Shown: piece after piece, positions 1 to 12,562 of the stretch | Numbering within the stretch: the stretch's first letter is position 1 | Layout of the letters: each line of letters opens with the position of its first letter | Source: Toxonevra muliebris | Taxonomy: Eukaryota; Arthropoda; Insecta; Diptera; Pallopteridae | NCBI GenBank assembly: GCA_963691655.1 | Contig: OY829328.1 | Coordinates: 10,196,204 to 10,260,203 of the forward strand | Length of the DNA: 64,000 bases | Direction: 5' to 3' | Program-made: the position numbers and the translations under genes | The notes under the pieces: model-generated | Database searches by the model: none | Seen by the model: the letters and a program-made list of their open reading frames with translations, nothing else | What the model was told of the DNA's origin: nothing

Positions 1-600
1 CCATATATAGATTCCTTATCCCATACAGATTGTCTTGAAAATTTGTAACTGTGAATTTTAGTAGGACGAAAATACTTGTATGATTTAAAACGAAAAACGT
101 TGGACGCATATGGATAGAGATAAAATTGCTAGCCATTTAGGTGAAATATTCATCCATCAATTTCCTATTGCATGCGAACCACGTTTGTTGTTCACAACAT
201 TTTTTTTTTACAACTTATTGACACTTACTGATATTAATAATTTTAGGAAGTTTTTTTTTTTTCAATTTAATGTATTTCGGGATCTGCTCAATCAAATTTA
301 TCGAGATTTTCCGGACTACTTCTTTTTTTGTGATAGTTTATGAAGAATTTTTTTCGATCGCCAAATAACGGTAATTTGTTTCTTTATAAGTATTTGTTTA
401 TAACAATTAGCAAGCAAACATTGTTCTGGAGTATGGAATATGTGCAAATTTCAAAGTGTGTCCATTGTTTATTTAGAAGTTATGATTTTTTAAATCAGCA
501 CTTCACAACGTTTTGTCGCATTTGGAGTAAGTGCGTTTTCACTATTTATTTTTATAAATAAATCGATTATCGCCAAATATAGACTCTCCGGTTTGTTCAG
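1..600. other. AT-rich non-coding stretch
   Basis: I see no gene here. Short open frames exist on the plus strand, but they are dominated by Phe/Tyr/Asn runs encoded by poly-T tracts and match no family I recognise. Confidence 0.5.
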
Positions 601-705
601 AAAAAAAATATTTCTGGATATAGGGTGTATCTTCCACCTTCACTGAGATACAGGGTGTTTAAAAAAATCCCTTAGGAAAAATATTTGCAACCAAATTATG
701 TGTCA

Positions 706-962
706 TAACTTCAATAATACTAAGCGTAGAGCAATAAAATAAAATTTTTTACATAGAAAATTAATAGACCTTTTTTGTCAGATTTGTAATTAATAACTTT
801 TTTGAGTCGAAGAAAAAATGTATTTTTGGACTTTGAGTAGTAATTGCTTCCAACCCCAAAAAGTTAATAATTATAAATGTGACATTAAAAAAAAGGAATA
901 GTATTAATTTTCTATGTAAAAAAATTAATTTTATTGCTCTACGCTTAGTATTATTGAAGTTA
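706..962. repeat. Long inverted repeat (hairpin) with 61-bp arms
   Basis: The arm at 706-766 is nearly the exact reverse complement of 902-962; they differ by about three positions around an A/T run. The loop is about 135 bp. The right arm runs directly into a decayed transposon-type coding fragment, so this may be the edge of a DNA transposon or a foldback copy. Confidence 0.8.
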
Positions 963-1000
963 GGCAGATTTTCTTTGGAAAAAACTTGGAAAAACCTGCA

Positions 1001-1195
1001 GATGATTTTGATTCTGAATTCAGCCAAAAACAAATCCATTTGGCTTCACATGACTACATTGCCAAAAGACAGGCAAATTATCTCGCTTTTAAGAAAGAAC
1101 AACTTCAACCAAATGAACTTTTCGTTATCGTGGATTTTTCGGAAAAATAACTATTTATTTGTAGTCCGGGACGCTGGTCAAAGATGGCATTGATC
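1001..1195 (+). pseudogene. Fragment of a transposon-associated protein with a DFSE motif
   Basis: From 1001 the plus strand reads about 45 residues with a credible protein texture, including a stretch ending VIVDFSE at about 1124-1146. The frame then hits a stop, and a neighbouring frame continues (NYLFVVRDAG) to a stop at about 1193, so at least one frameshift is present. The DFSEN-type motif recalls a protein repeated in arthropod genomes, probably transposon-borne. I cannot name the family with confidence, and no start codon or full domain is visible. Confidence 0.4.
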
Positions 1196-1199
1196 AATT

Positions 1200-4100
1200 G
1201 CACAATGCAAGCCAAAAAAAAAAAATTTAGTTGAAAGATAAAAACGATATTAATTTCTAATTTTATGCAGTGTTAAAATATTAAAATACTCATATCTCTT
1301 GAACTATTTCAGTCACCACCTCGAATAAAAAACCAAAGAAAAGGTAATTTAGCCTTCTCAAAGGAACACAAAATTTTAAATTTTAATTTTTGGGACTATG
1401 ATACGAATTTTGCAAATTAAATTTTAATGAATTAATTTTAGAAATTAACTATTTTGTAGCCTTTCCAACAGTACCTTATACATACATGTCGGTAGTATAA
1501 TGACTGAGTTATGGACGATTCTGTGATTCCATACAGTCAATTTCGGAGATTTAGTTCGCTCTGGCAACTCCGGTGAAAACCGTATCGGAATTTTTTTGTA
1601 TACCTTTTTGTTGGGTTTGATTTAAAATAAAACCATGGACAAAGTTTGAAGCAAATCTGAAATGATCAGGCCTAGATTTAGTTTTTTTGTTACGTTTAAT
1701 CTGGAATGGCTGTAAAGTCTATCGCATTATTTTTTGAAAAAAAGTGCATTAAATCATTACTACATTTTCTTTATCAAATATGGTTATGAATGATAAGAGA
1801 ATATGAAAATCAAAAAGTTAGAGGAACCGGATTATGCACTGATTGGCCATATTTTTTAATCATTAATAAAGGACAAAATAAAATAATATAGAAGCATAAA
1901 ATTTGGTATTATGCTTGTGGAAGTTCTAAGTAATTTCAGTGTAAAAGATTCTAAAAGCGTCTAAGGGTTAATAGGTTGAGTAAAGTTCCAGTTGTCACAT
2001 AATAGTAGCTAGAATACACCGATCGACTCTGATCGAAAGCTATACTCCGCCAAAATTGCTAAACGAGCCCTTCAAATTAACTATTTTTTAAGTATTAAAA
2101 AAAAAAAACAAGAAAAACGAAAACAACAGCTTTTTATTTTTTTATTTGATAAAAGTAGTTGAGGTAGTAATAAGTTGAGCATTTTATTTATGTCAATACT
2201 AAGCTAAAGCTTATATTGTTTTAATAAATATATTTCTTACATATCTACTGAAAAACAAGCTATTTGAACCTATAGAAAAAATGATTTTTTCCACTCTCAA
2301 ACCAATGTGGGTCGACTAATTATGGGCGTTATAAGCAACCGTTACTCGAAAAAAAAACACAAAAATGATCCATTCCAAAAACAAACAAAGGTTTTCATTA
2401 AAAATTTTCTACAACTAGAAATGTGTACGTCATTATAATGTCAGTTCTCTAAAAATGACACGCAGACTTGTACGCATTTAGTCCCAAAAAATAAATGCTA
2501 TGTATATGTATGTGAGTAGATGTGTGCGTAAATACTCGCGTAGATACGTAAATTGTTATAATTTTTTATAAAACTTTTTTGTCATTTCGAAGGCAAAAAT
2601 TTCGCAATCACAAAACCACATAAACTTTTGACAAGGTAAAATGTTTAAGTTGGGAATAAACTGTAATTGATGTCATGGTTGGGTTTTTATGCAAAAGTTT
2701 CAGAAAAGTTTCAGTTTTTTTTTTTTTTTTGGGTGAAAATGGGTTGAAATTAATTTTTGTATATATTTGAGTAGCCAATATTAAAATTACAGAAATAGCA
2801 AATGCTTATACTTTACCTTAGGTAAAAATATGTTTTTGTGACAGAGACTTACCTAAAAAGAAAGAAAAAAAAAATTAAGATTAACTTATAAGTGCTTAAG
2901 AAATATTGTACATAGTATAAAATATTTACTCTATAAAAGAAAATTCAATAATCAGGTCACATGTCGATTTTATCTGAAATCACTGACATATGTACATGCA
3001 CGCAATGACTGACACACACACTTGCAACCAACCACACATACATATGTATGTAAATGTTTGTGTTATTTACATATATCTGATTGACATGAATAAAAATTTG
3101 TTAATTTGATTTTTCATTAAAAACTTGGAAATTTTTCATTAATTGTAAATTTAAACGATATGTCAATCAGGATTTGTATGTGCGTTAAAGAAAAAACATG
3201 TGCATATACCAGCATTCGCCATTTAATAGGCATGCGTGCAAAAAATTTCTTTCGTTTTTTCACATATGCAATATATTTAGTTACTGTCGAGAAAAGAAAC
3301 TGTTCACGCGCGTTCCTATGAAATGGCTAACACTGGCATACTCACACTCATATGCACAACTCATGTATAAATATGCATATATTGTTGTCAATACCAATTT
3401 CTTATACGTAAATAATTGTAAATGCCCTACGAGAAATGAATGAGAGTCCTAAGATAAGGAAAATTTATTCATCTTCGTGCTCACATTGCCAAAGCTGTAA
3501 GACGTTTGGAGTTTTTCGTTTCGATGAAAAATATAAAACAAACTCAATCATTAATTTTTATTCACGGGCATGAAAATAAAACTTTATAAAAATAATTTTT
3601 TTTTTCTCGAGAAAAAAAAAATAAAAATTATAATTTGATTTTTCGGTTGAGCACAAACATAAAAATCAAATAATAATTTTTATACCGGATTGAAGAAATA
3701 TAAATCAAGCAATAATTAATATCTTTTTTTAAGATCACTGATGAGGAATTATGGCGGATTCCGAAACGCCCGTCTGATTTGTCCGTCTCTATATACATTG
3801 TTGTTGTGATGACTACATTTGTTCATTAACCTGTTTATATATAACTTCAAATAATTAATATCGTTGATTTAAAAAAATGAAAATTACAAAATACTTATTA
3901 AATTTAGGTGTTTCGCTATTGCTGATAATGATTACGGTCCTTGCTATACATACATATATGTGCACTCAGTACTGAAATCTAAATGAACGAATCATAGCTT
4001 AGAATTTGGTATAGAAACTGAATCGAGACTATATCGTAATATAAGAATTTTGATCGAAAATGTAGGTGAACAATTCATTACTGATCAGTTCACTTACAAA

Positions 4101-5229
4101 TTTGAAATACATAAACAAAGTGTTTTTCGTTATTGCCATTGTAGAACATGTAATGTTAAAAAAAAGCACAGATTTCTTTCGAAGATTAATTGTTCGTCAT
4201 TACAATTTATAGCTGAAAATATCTTTTATTTCAGTGATGAAATTCCTGTTGGGTATGTGTGAGTGTTGAGGTGGTTGTGTTAAAAAACCAAGTGTAAATA
4301 TATATTGACAGGACTTTTGACTCTTGCACGGAATGGTGATCACTTTTGTTACTGCATTAAATATACTTAATTACTTTTGTGAAAAAAAAAATCAGCCAAT
4401 GCATACAATTATATAAAGGTTTATTTTAAATCATAATTATTTATACGTGTGCTTAAAAATAATGAAAAAAATAAGGGCGCCAATTCTGAGTAATTGAATT
4501 GCTTTCCCATTTAAATAACTCAAATATTTTCCACTGTACTGATTTATTAAATTTTTTATTTATAAAATATTTGCATTTTCTGTAATGATAAAAAATGAAC
4601 CCAATTGCATTAATATTTTTATTTTTAAATATTTCACATTCATATGTTTTTATTTATTTTTATAATATTTATATGCAATATTTTTGCAATATATAATTGT
4701 GCAAACATATTGTAGTCACGTCTTTCTATTTTCTGAAGTTTTTTATCTGCTGATACTTTTTACACTAATCGGCGCAAACACGAAATAGTAAACGTGTATA
4801 ACACATAAAAGGAAAGTAGCTATATGGAATCAAGCTCTTTCACCAAATCATATGAGATAAACATGCGAGAAGTTGACTCTCAGCTTGATTGTATATAGTC
4901 GATCCTCATATGACCTCGTACGCCAAACACTAGCAACAGCACAAATTCGATTCTTATTAGCTTCGTATGAGTGTAGTAAAAGCTCATTTCCGTTGCATTT
5001 TTTTTGTTTGTTTTTGATTCACAGCGGCGATGGTGGCCTACTTTTTCTGTTTATCCAATTCCAGCATATGTAGATAGCAAATGGGCGCATTTGTTATTAT
5101 ATCAACGTGCCACCGAAACATTGTTGTTTGAAGTAACGATTGGCGACGAGCCGCTGTTTGCTTCCTCTAATATATTCAAAATTCTCATCGCTTCGTTCAG
5201 GAGATGCGGACGCGAAGTTCCCACGTAAA
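1200..5229. other. AT-rich non-coding stretch
   Basis: No gene is recognisable. There are homopolymer runs (for example 2719-2730), CATA/TATG microsatellite patches around 2500 and 3000-3060, and a palindrome centred on CTCGAG near 3609 with flanking T and A runs. A short inverted pair around ATTTGATTTTT flanks the sequence just after it. The ORFs in this stretch look random. Confidence 0.5.
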
Positions 5230-5239
5230 GAGTGACGCT

Positions 5240-5600
5240 CTCTCACATGCTGGGTGAGAGGCAAATTGGTGAAGGAATTGAAATCATAGATTTTAAATCG
5301 CTGAAGGGCCTGGGTTCATTTCTCGGCACGCTCAAAAATCAAAAACAAAAATACACGGCACCACCTCTTGGCTGGCAATGGCAAACCTCTAAGAGTAAAA
5401 AAGTCTATTAAAAGATTTTCACTTCGCCCTTCGGATTCGGCATAAAACTGCATTCCCTTCCATTCGTGCATAAATATAGCTCACACAACATGAATGGTTG
5501 CGAAAAGCTCCATTTGGACTCCGGCAATAGCCTGGAGGCAACTTCCGTCATTCGAGACATTGAGTGCCTGGGTGGCTCTACCCAGACTCAAATGGCAACG
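5240..5600 (+). repeat. SINE-like repeat, degenerate
   Basis: A B-box-like element (GGGTTCATTTCTC, about 5312-5324) is followed by the TGGCAATGGCAAACCTC segment near 5372-5393. A core motif (TTCGGATTCGGCATAAAACTG) lies at about 5430-5450. The core resembles the one in the tRNA-headed repeat near 33.93 kb (TTCGGAATCGGCGTTTAACTG, minus strand), which places both in one dipteran SINE-like superfamily. The boundaries are uncertain, and the A-box end is too decayed to delimit. Confidence 0.5.
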
Positions 5601-5609
5601 GGGTGCTGA

Positions 5610-6045
5610 TAATTGGAGACCTCTGTTCTCCTTCTTTCTTCTTCTTTCCTCGCTTTTCTTTTAATTTCCTCTCCTTTCCTTCCTCTCTCTCTATGCTAAA
5701 CTCTCATATTGAACACTTTCTCTGTCATAACAATCTACTCTTTATTTTCTCTCTCAGCATCTTTATTCTAACATATCCTACTGCCATCTTCCTTTTCCAA
5801 CAATTTCTTCTTCACTTCATAACCTCCGTATATCTCTCTCACCTCTTTTCTCTGTCTTTCATCCCTTTCCCTTTTTCTCTCGACCGTTCTCTGCACATCT
5901 CTACTCTTGCATCTCTTTGCTTTATTTCTTCTCCGGCATTCTATCATGCCTATTGCGATCTTTCCTCTTTTGCTTCTTTTTCCTGTGACATCTTCTTTCC
6001 TCCCCCTCTTTCTAAGCATCTTCCTGACCATACATCACCCTGTCA
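5610..6045. repeat. Polypyrimidine-biased tract
   Basis: Roughly 430 bp of the plus strand are overwhelmingly C and T (CTTTCTTC, CTCTCTCT and similar). This strand asymmetry produces spurious long ORFs on both strands (a Phe/Ser/Leu-rich frame on plus, a Lys/Arg/Glu-rich frame on minus). No gene is supported. It begins just after the SINE-like repeat. Confidence 0.7.
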
Positions 6046-7840
6046 TTTTCTGGATATGTTTATGCACATGTATATATTCATACATATGTATGTGTATGTT
6101 TAATTATGTGTAATGTTTAATATTGACCAAAGGCTATTAGCACATTTTAGTTTACTCACGCGATACATAACAAGTATAGCGGCAATATTCACAGAGCAGT
6201 GTAGAGCTTGTGTATGTAAGTATAAATATTTGAAAATGTTTGAATGAAATAACCTCAAGTTTATTATTAACTTGTTTAGCTTGTTAGCATTTAGCTGGTG
6301 TCGATGGTCGTTTAAACTTTAAAGAATAAAGCAAATAATAATAGAACTCCTTTATACTTTAAGTACTTTCGAAAATTTCTTTATTATATCAAAATTGTAG
6401 CTATTGGAAATATTAGCAATAATATGAAACATTACGCTGTATAAATGATATCCTGGTAGACTTTCGAAATATGATTTCATTCCAGCTATTCTCTCTCCTA
6501 AAACCCAAAATTTATTTTTAATGCTTTAAATAACTTGCCATATTTTGGCAAATGTCGGTAAATTTATAAAAAGAAGAACACCTAAATTCATGGATTATTT
6601 GGGTCATCACATCTATTATGTTCTAGCTATTGTGTGACCACGAATTAATTCAAGAATTAGGAATATTGAGCCTGTCAAATGATTTGGAAATAATTTAGAG
6701 GAGCAGCAGAAGATGAAGAGAGGTGACAGCGTTATTGATTCCGAAATATCCTTAAACATTTGCTCATAATTTTCAGGAGCAACAGCAGTGGCAATAGGCA
6801 GCAAGAGGCAACAAAATATCGTCAGTTTATGTATAATTTTTTTCAGGTTTATTTTTAACATTGAATGCGGTTGAAGTGTAAAAATACTTTAGGTATTTAT
6901 GTGTGGGTGTGTGTGTGTGGGGGGGGGGAGAGAGGGGGAGGTTTTTATGTAGCGTTTGTGCCATAAACAAAATTAAATTTTTTTTTTCCTTTTTTTATAT
7001 TTTATCGATTTTTATCATATTTAATAATGACTTTATCATAAAATTCTGCTTGAATACCTATGTACATTCCGGGTTTTTATGTATCTATATACTCATAGAA
7101 AGCTAAGAGCAACAACAACAACATTTATATCAATATCGCAATATTGCTTTTTTTGTGGTACAACAATGCTTTGGTATTGCTGGTGACGGTCGTGGTTTAC
7201 ACGCTTAAATACACATAAAAACGTTTATAAAAAAAAAAATATATATATCAATTGGTTGTTGGCCGCGATAAAAGTTCTGCTTCCTGGCGATGTCGGCTTT
7301 GAAAATTGAGTTACATTTTTTGTGCAACAGTACACATCATTTTTTTTCAAGTACCCGCATTTAAGCGTAAACGTATTCGCTGTCAAATTATTGTTAAAAC
7401 TGATCTAATTAAACGCAATTCTTCGTTTATTAAAGTTAAATTTTTATTCTGGGAGAATATGACAGCCCTTTAGAATAGACTTTTGAGCTGGTATCAGTGA
7501 AAAATTAATTGAGTTGTATCTGTTGAGGAGAGGCATGGACAACATCAACATTTTTGTACTATTTTTTTTATATATGTGGGACATTCTCTGTCAATAGGAG
7601 ACCCCCACCCTGTCTAAAATTGGTTAAAGTATTTTTGAGCATGTTTGGGCTCAGATGAAAGCTTATTATCTCTAGTTTCAAATGCAACAAGGCCTTTTTG
7701 ATTTTGCTTGATGCCGGTTCAATAGGGCGGCTGCAAGCCTACCACCTCACCGTAAAATAATAGTTTTATCAAGCGTACGTTTGCCCAAAACAATATAAAA
7801 AAAGAGATAAAGCTTTTCTTCGTAAATTTTTTTTTCGCTA
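6046..7840. other. AT-rich non-coding stretch
   Basis: No recognisable gene. It contains a TATG microsatellite (6070-6100), a GT/G-rich run at about 6900-6944 and a TA run near 7240. One minus-strand ORF (6616-6861) begins with a signal-peptide-like segment but has no other support. Confidence 0.45.
6900..6944 (+). repeat. GT repeat followed by a long G run
   Basis: A (GT)n run leads directly into about ten consecutive Gs and then a GA/G-rich segment. It is a simple-sequence tract with Z-DNA or G-quadruplex potential. Confidence 0.7.
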
Positions 7841-7844
7841 AATT

Positions 7845-7985
7845 TGAATCCAATATTATTTTTTACAGGGTATGTTACACGTTGTCCCTAACCTCAAAAA
7901 GGGTCCAAAAAGGCTGCTGTTTTTCGGGTCTCACGTCTACCTAAGTCATCATAAAACGACGAGAAAAGCCTACTCGTGTGTAATT
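7845..7985 (-). repeat. Inverted diverged copy of the 135-bp unit
   Basis: This segment aligns with the reverse complement of the tandem unit just downstream. It shares CCAATATTATT, GTCCCTAACCTCAAAAA and TTTTTCGGGTCTCACGT with the unit's complement, in the same order. It is clearly more diverged than the array copies are from each other, so the array and this copy form a large imperfect inverted repeat. Confidence 0.75.
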
Positions 7986-8072
7986 TCAGATGATGAACAT
8001 GAATCTTGAACTTAGTAAGTCTCTGTTTCCTTTGCGGTGCTTTATTAGAGTGAAAATAAAATTAAGAATGAA

Positions 8073-8960
8073 GAATAAGTTTTTTGGGAAGTTTTCTGGT
8101 GATTTGGGACATGTGAGATACGAAAAAAAGTTTTTTGGGATTTTTCATTTTTTGAGGTTAGGGACGACATGTAACATTTTTCGTGGAAAATAATATTAGA
8201 TTCACGTGAATAAGTTTTTTGGGAAGTTTTCTGGTGATTTCGGACACGTGAGACACGAAAAAAAGTTTTTTGGGATTTTTCATTTTTTGAGGTTAGGGAC
8301 GACATGTAATATTTTTCGTGGAAAATAATATTAGATTCACGTGAATAAGTTTTTTGGGAAGTTTTCTGGTGATTTGGGACACGTGAGACACGAAAAACAG
8401 TTTTTTGGGATTTTTCATTTTTTGAGGTTAGGGACGACATGTAATATTTTTCGTGGAAAATAATATTAGATTCACGTGAATAAGTTTTTTGGGAAGTTTT
8501 CTGGTGATTTGGGACACGTGAGACACGAAAAAAAGTTTTTTGAGATTTTTCATTTTTTGAGGTTAGGGACGACATGTAACATTTTTCGTGGAAAATAATA
8601 TTAGATTCACGTGAATAAGTTTTTTGGGAAGTTTTCTGGTGATTTGGGACACGTGAGACACGAAAAAAAGTTTTTTGGGATTTTTCATTTTTTGAGGTTA
8701 GGGACGACATGTAACATTTTTCGTGGAAAATAATATTAGATTCACGTGAATAAGTTTTTTGGGAAGTTTTCTGGTGATTTGGGACACGTGAGACACGAAA
8801 AAAAGTTTTTTGGGATTTTTCATTTTTTGAGGTTAGGGACAACATGTAACATTTTTCGTGGAAAATAATATTAGATTCACGTGAATAAGTTTTTATCAGA
8901 AGTTTTCTGGTGATTTGGGACACGTGAGACACGAAAAAAAGTTTTTTGGGATATGGGTAT
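8073..8960. repeat. 135-bp tandem array, about 6.5 copies
   Basis: The GAATAAGTTTTTTGGGAAG segment recurs at 8073, 8208, 8343, 8478, 8613, 8748 and 8883, exactly 135 bp apart. Copies are nearly identical; the first and last are more diverged. Each unit carries CACGTG-type palindromes. Because 135 is a multiple of three, one minus-strand frame stays open across the whole array (8045-8932), but this is a by-product of repetition rather than a gene. Confidence 0.95.
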
Positions 8961-11235
8961 CTCTTTGACAGAGAACTCTAAATACTGGAAAGTAAGGACT
9001 AGTTTCTATTTTCTTTTAACTGATAGGTCATAGAAGTCATTTAGGCATTTGTAAAAAATTTATCGCTTTGCGGTTATACGTTGCAATTGTGTTTAGACTA
9101 TAGTTCGTTTTCTTCAGTTTGTTTGGAGATAAATTTCTGTACTAATTTAATTTACTAAATATATCTCAAGGAATAGAAAGGGATTAGAACAAACAATATA
9201 AAAAATTTATTCAAAGTTTACCAGAAAAGTGTTTTGAGAAATATTGTTATGCAGTTTACAGATGACTGAAAATGCAAAATCAAATTCCTCAAAAAATTCT
9301 GATGCAATAGAAAAAAAGTGGTACCAGATTCGGGTTCAGCTGGCAATTTAATAGATTACCACTCGGGGCTAGATCTCTTCAGTAAAGTCTGATTTTTGAC
9401 ATAATGGGAAAGAATCCCTGGCGCTTTGAATTATGATAAAGCAAATAAATTTTTCATTGATTCTTTGAAAAACTATTAAAATAATTTTCTAATTTAAAAA
9501 ATGGGCTTCAAGTCATTTGCCTGCACCATCTAAAAATCTCGTATTTAGATAAAATAGAGCATAGAAAAAACATTCAACTCAAATAAAGAAAAGTTTTCTA
9601 TGATTGGTTTTAATATAACAACCCGCCATGTTGTCAGTCGCTTTTGTTCTTACCATATCGCTATAACTCTGGTGGGGAGCATTTTTTGCATTAGCCATAA
9701 GAGCAATGCAATGCTCTTAGAAACTTACATGCTGTTACTATTTTCCTCTTGTGTTCGCTTTTGCCTGAATCATACAGGACTAACGAAATGTTTAACTGAG
9801 AAGGGCTCAGGGTAAAAAAATGTCTAAGCAGCCAAACACGGGAAGTCATCACAGCATGATAACTTTACAATTAATGATATGTTCCAGAAATATAATTTTG
9901 AGAAAACTCGTCAATGCTTTTCTTATGCTTAGTGACAAAATAGATTGGAACCGGAACTAATTTATATCCTTCTTCAAACCACACACATTAAAAAGGCACA
10001 CATAGCGATTGAGAACAAAGAGAAGAACACAAAGAAATCAATAAGAAAGAGTTTGTCACCGAAAGTAGCAACTCAGAGATTCGAAACATTTCTAGTAAAT
10101 AGAAACTCACACTATAATATGGGCAAAAGCAATAAACGCTTAAGTCAACTTAAGATAGAATTGAGTTATTAATGCTATCGTATTCTTCTTATTACAATGC
10201 ACATGTACGTGAAATCCCCGAAATTCTATGTTTTTTAAAACAAAAGTTATAAAAAAAGAAAGAAAGAAAAATTGAGCTCATATAGAGTAGCATTACTCGA
10301 AATGAGATTTTCAGACTTAAGCGGTTATTGCTTTTGACCACAGATATGCTTAAAATCTTATTCTATAATTACAATATTTCTAAAATTATTTCTTAATAAA
10401 TAAAATCAAAAATAAAAAAATAATGCATTTACGGGAGTTCAATTATGTATTTTTAGAGTCCTTTGATTCCCCATACTTTCACTCTCACACTTTTTGCCCC
10501 TCATACTTTTAGTCACACGTAATCTCATTCAATCTCTCCTTCTTTTCAAATGATATTCACACCTAACCAATATCTACTAATTCTAAAGTGATACAACGTA
10601 CAATGAAATACATATCCATTAACTTAAATATATATATATATATTCACCAAATAAATGACATATTAATTTTCGTACTACAGGTGGGACAGAAAAACAAATT
10701 GAACTCATAAAATTGCCATTATATTTAGATTTATTTGCAACAACGGCATGCAGGGGCGGTAACAAAAAAGAAATGTAAAAGAAAATCATTAATATATACA
10801 ATGTACATTGCATTGGCAGTTATATTGTCAATCGTAAAGAGAAAAGCACAAAAAAAAATTAAATTGAAGACACGTGTTTTATTCTTTTATCAGGAAATCA
10901 TTTCTTTAGATTTACAACTTCACAATACACAACAACACAAGCAACAACAAACATTTTACTACGATTGCAGCAAATTATTAAAATCTTATTACTGTTATTA
11001 ATTCATGTATAAAAACAAACGCGCAAGTGTTTTAACTTTATCGAATATTTTATTGTTTATGTATAATAAAGTTAATTGATTTTATGCTAATAAAATTTAC
11101 TTGACTTTAGAAATGAACGTTAAGTTAAAGAAACAGAGTAATAATAAGTCTCTGACATCAACAGTCTTTGCAACTGAAGATTTACATTTGCATTTTGTCT
11201 TTTTCTCTAAGTAAGTAAATAGACCTCTGGAACTG
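8961..11235. other. AT-rich non-coding stretch
   Basis: No gene is supported. A TA run lies near 10627-10642 and a CAA-rich patch near 10930-10955. The ORFs are short and of random composition. Confidence 0.5.
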
Positions 11236-11455
11236 CCTAAATCCTATCGATCAATCAGTTTTACACCCTGTCTACTTAAAACCATGAAAAGGGTTTTTCA
11301 ATTGCAAATTCGATTCCATTCCATCGATCAAAATTTGCGAATACTATAGGTAAATCTACTAAAGTTTCACTACACTGCCTTGTCGTTAAGATCGGAAAAG
11401 CTTTCCAATTAAAAAAGAAGTCGGTAAGGCCCCAGTAACTGGAGCTATTTTCTTT
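11236..11455 (+). pseudogene. LINE reverse transcriptase fragment (upstream part)
   Basis: Reading from 11236 gives the early reverse-transcriptase motif of jockey/R1-type non-LTR elements (SYRSISFTPCLLKTMKR), then degenerate sequence with stops and frame changes. It ends in a T-rich tract. The next RT motifs appear at about 12126 on the same strand, so this is probably the 5' part of the same LINE relic, separated by about 670 bp. Confidence 0.6.
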
Positions 11456-12125
11456 TCTTTTTTTTGCTCAAGAAATCTCTTTATGAAAAAACAAATATCA
11501 AAAGCGAACCAAACTACTCGTTGGTGTTTTTTTTGTTATTTGTGTATGCAGATAATTCGTTAGATAATTCTGAGAAATGCCGTTACTAATGTCTTCTCTC
11601 TCTCTCTCATTTGTTATTTACTCCCGCTCAAGCGGTGATTTTTACAACGATGAATGCAGTGCTTTGTTCAATGAGTGAATTTTAAAGAACTTCCGACGCT
11701 AATATTTTGGAATTGGCTCAACCGATTTTAAATCTGATAATTTTTAGCTGACCTACTAGTCAGTGCACGTAACGGTCAGTAGAGTAACGGTCTTGATTCT
11801 CCTACAATCTCCTGGGTGGACGATAGGGTGTGGCAAAAATATGAAAATCTTATAAAAGAACGTTGGCTATGGCCATAACTTTTGCCAAAGAAACAGAAGA
11901 AAGTTTTTAAATGAAGTTAACCACTGTCAGTATGACAAAAAAGATTTTTTGGTGGTAAGTATGAATAAATCGTCGATTTTCTAATATTTGTTAGGGAAAA
12001 TATAAAAAGTACTATAAAAAAATTTAAAAGTAAATAAAATTCTATAAATTTTGAGCCATATTTGATGCAAATTGATAAAGTGGTTCTCTCGCAATACCTA
12101 TTCAAACTTTGTTTTTTTTTTTTTT
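11456..12125. other. AT-rich spacer inside the LINE relic
   Basis: It lies between two RT segments that should be adjacent in an intact LINE. I see no coding sequence; a TCTCTC run occurs near 11599. T-rich tracts bound both sides (about 11455-11465 and 12112-12126). It may be an old inserted element, but I could not identify termini. Confidence 0.4.
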
Positions 12126-12562
12126 TCAATGTCTTCTCTTAGCAACGCTACTGTATGCATCAAATCCATCAAAAGCTGTCATCAAGGAGACGTTTTGTCC
12201 CCTCTACAATGGTGTTTGATAATCGATGATCTCTTTGTTAAACTCAATGATCTTGGTTACGAATCAATTGGCTATACAGATAATCTATCACAGATAATAA
12301 TCATTGTTACAGAAGTTATGAAATCAGTTCTCAATCTGGTTCGTGATTAATCGATAAGCCAAGCTGCTCTTGTTCCCTTCACTAGAAGAAGCAGACTGAG
12401 CGCTTGTCCATTCACAGCACGGTTGTTTACACTCGGTAAAACGTTTAGTTGGAATACTCACATAACAAATATGCTCACAAAATCCACTAGACCTTTCTGG
12501 GCATACAGGAAACTCTATACAAAAACTTGGGTTAGTACTCACAAGATGATTTTCTGGCTATA
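12126..12562 (+). pseudogene. LINE reverse transcriptase fragment (palm and thumb)
   Basis: The plus strand reads the RT segment QGDVLSPL...CLIIDDL at about 12180-12230, followed by a decayed catalytic box (GYTDNL where GYADD is expected). The typical post-catalytic segment follows, including a WAYRKLYTKTW-type motif near 12500. It is cut at a WLYT codon run by the Tc1/mariner insertion and resumes at 13829. The missing catalytic Asp pair and the frame changes make it inactive. Confidence 0.75.

Noticed and set aside
110..561. Two short ORFs, the second with a Cys-x2-Cys...His...Cys pattern
   Set aside because: The spacing does not fit a zinc finger and composition is driven by poly-T; no neighbours support it.
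5564..6103. 179-codon plus-strand ORF and an antisense Lys/Arg-rich ORF
   Set aside because: Both follow from the polypyrimidine tract; composition is extreme and no domain is present.
8045..8932. 295-codon minus-strand ORF
   Set aside because: It is a by-product of the 135-bp (45-codon) tandem array; the encoded repeat has no start-proximal unique sequence and no domain.
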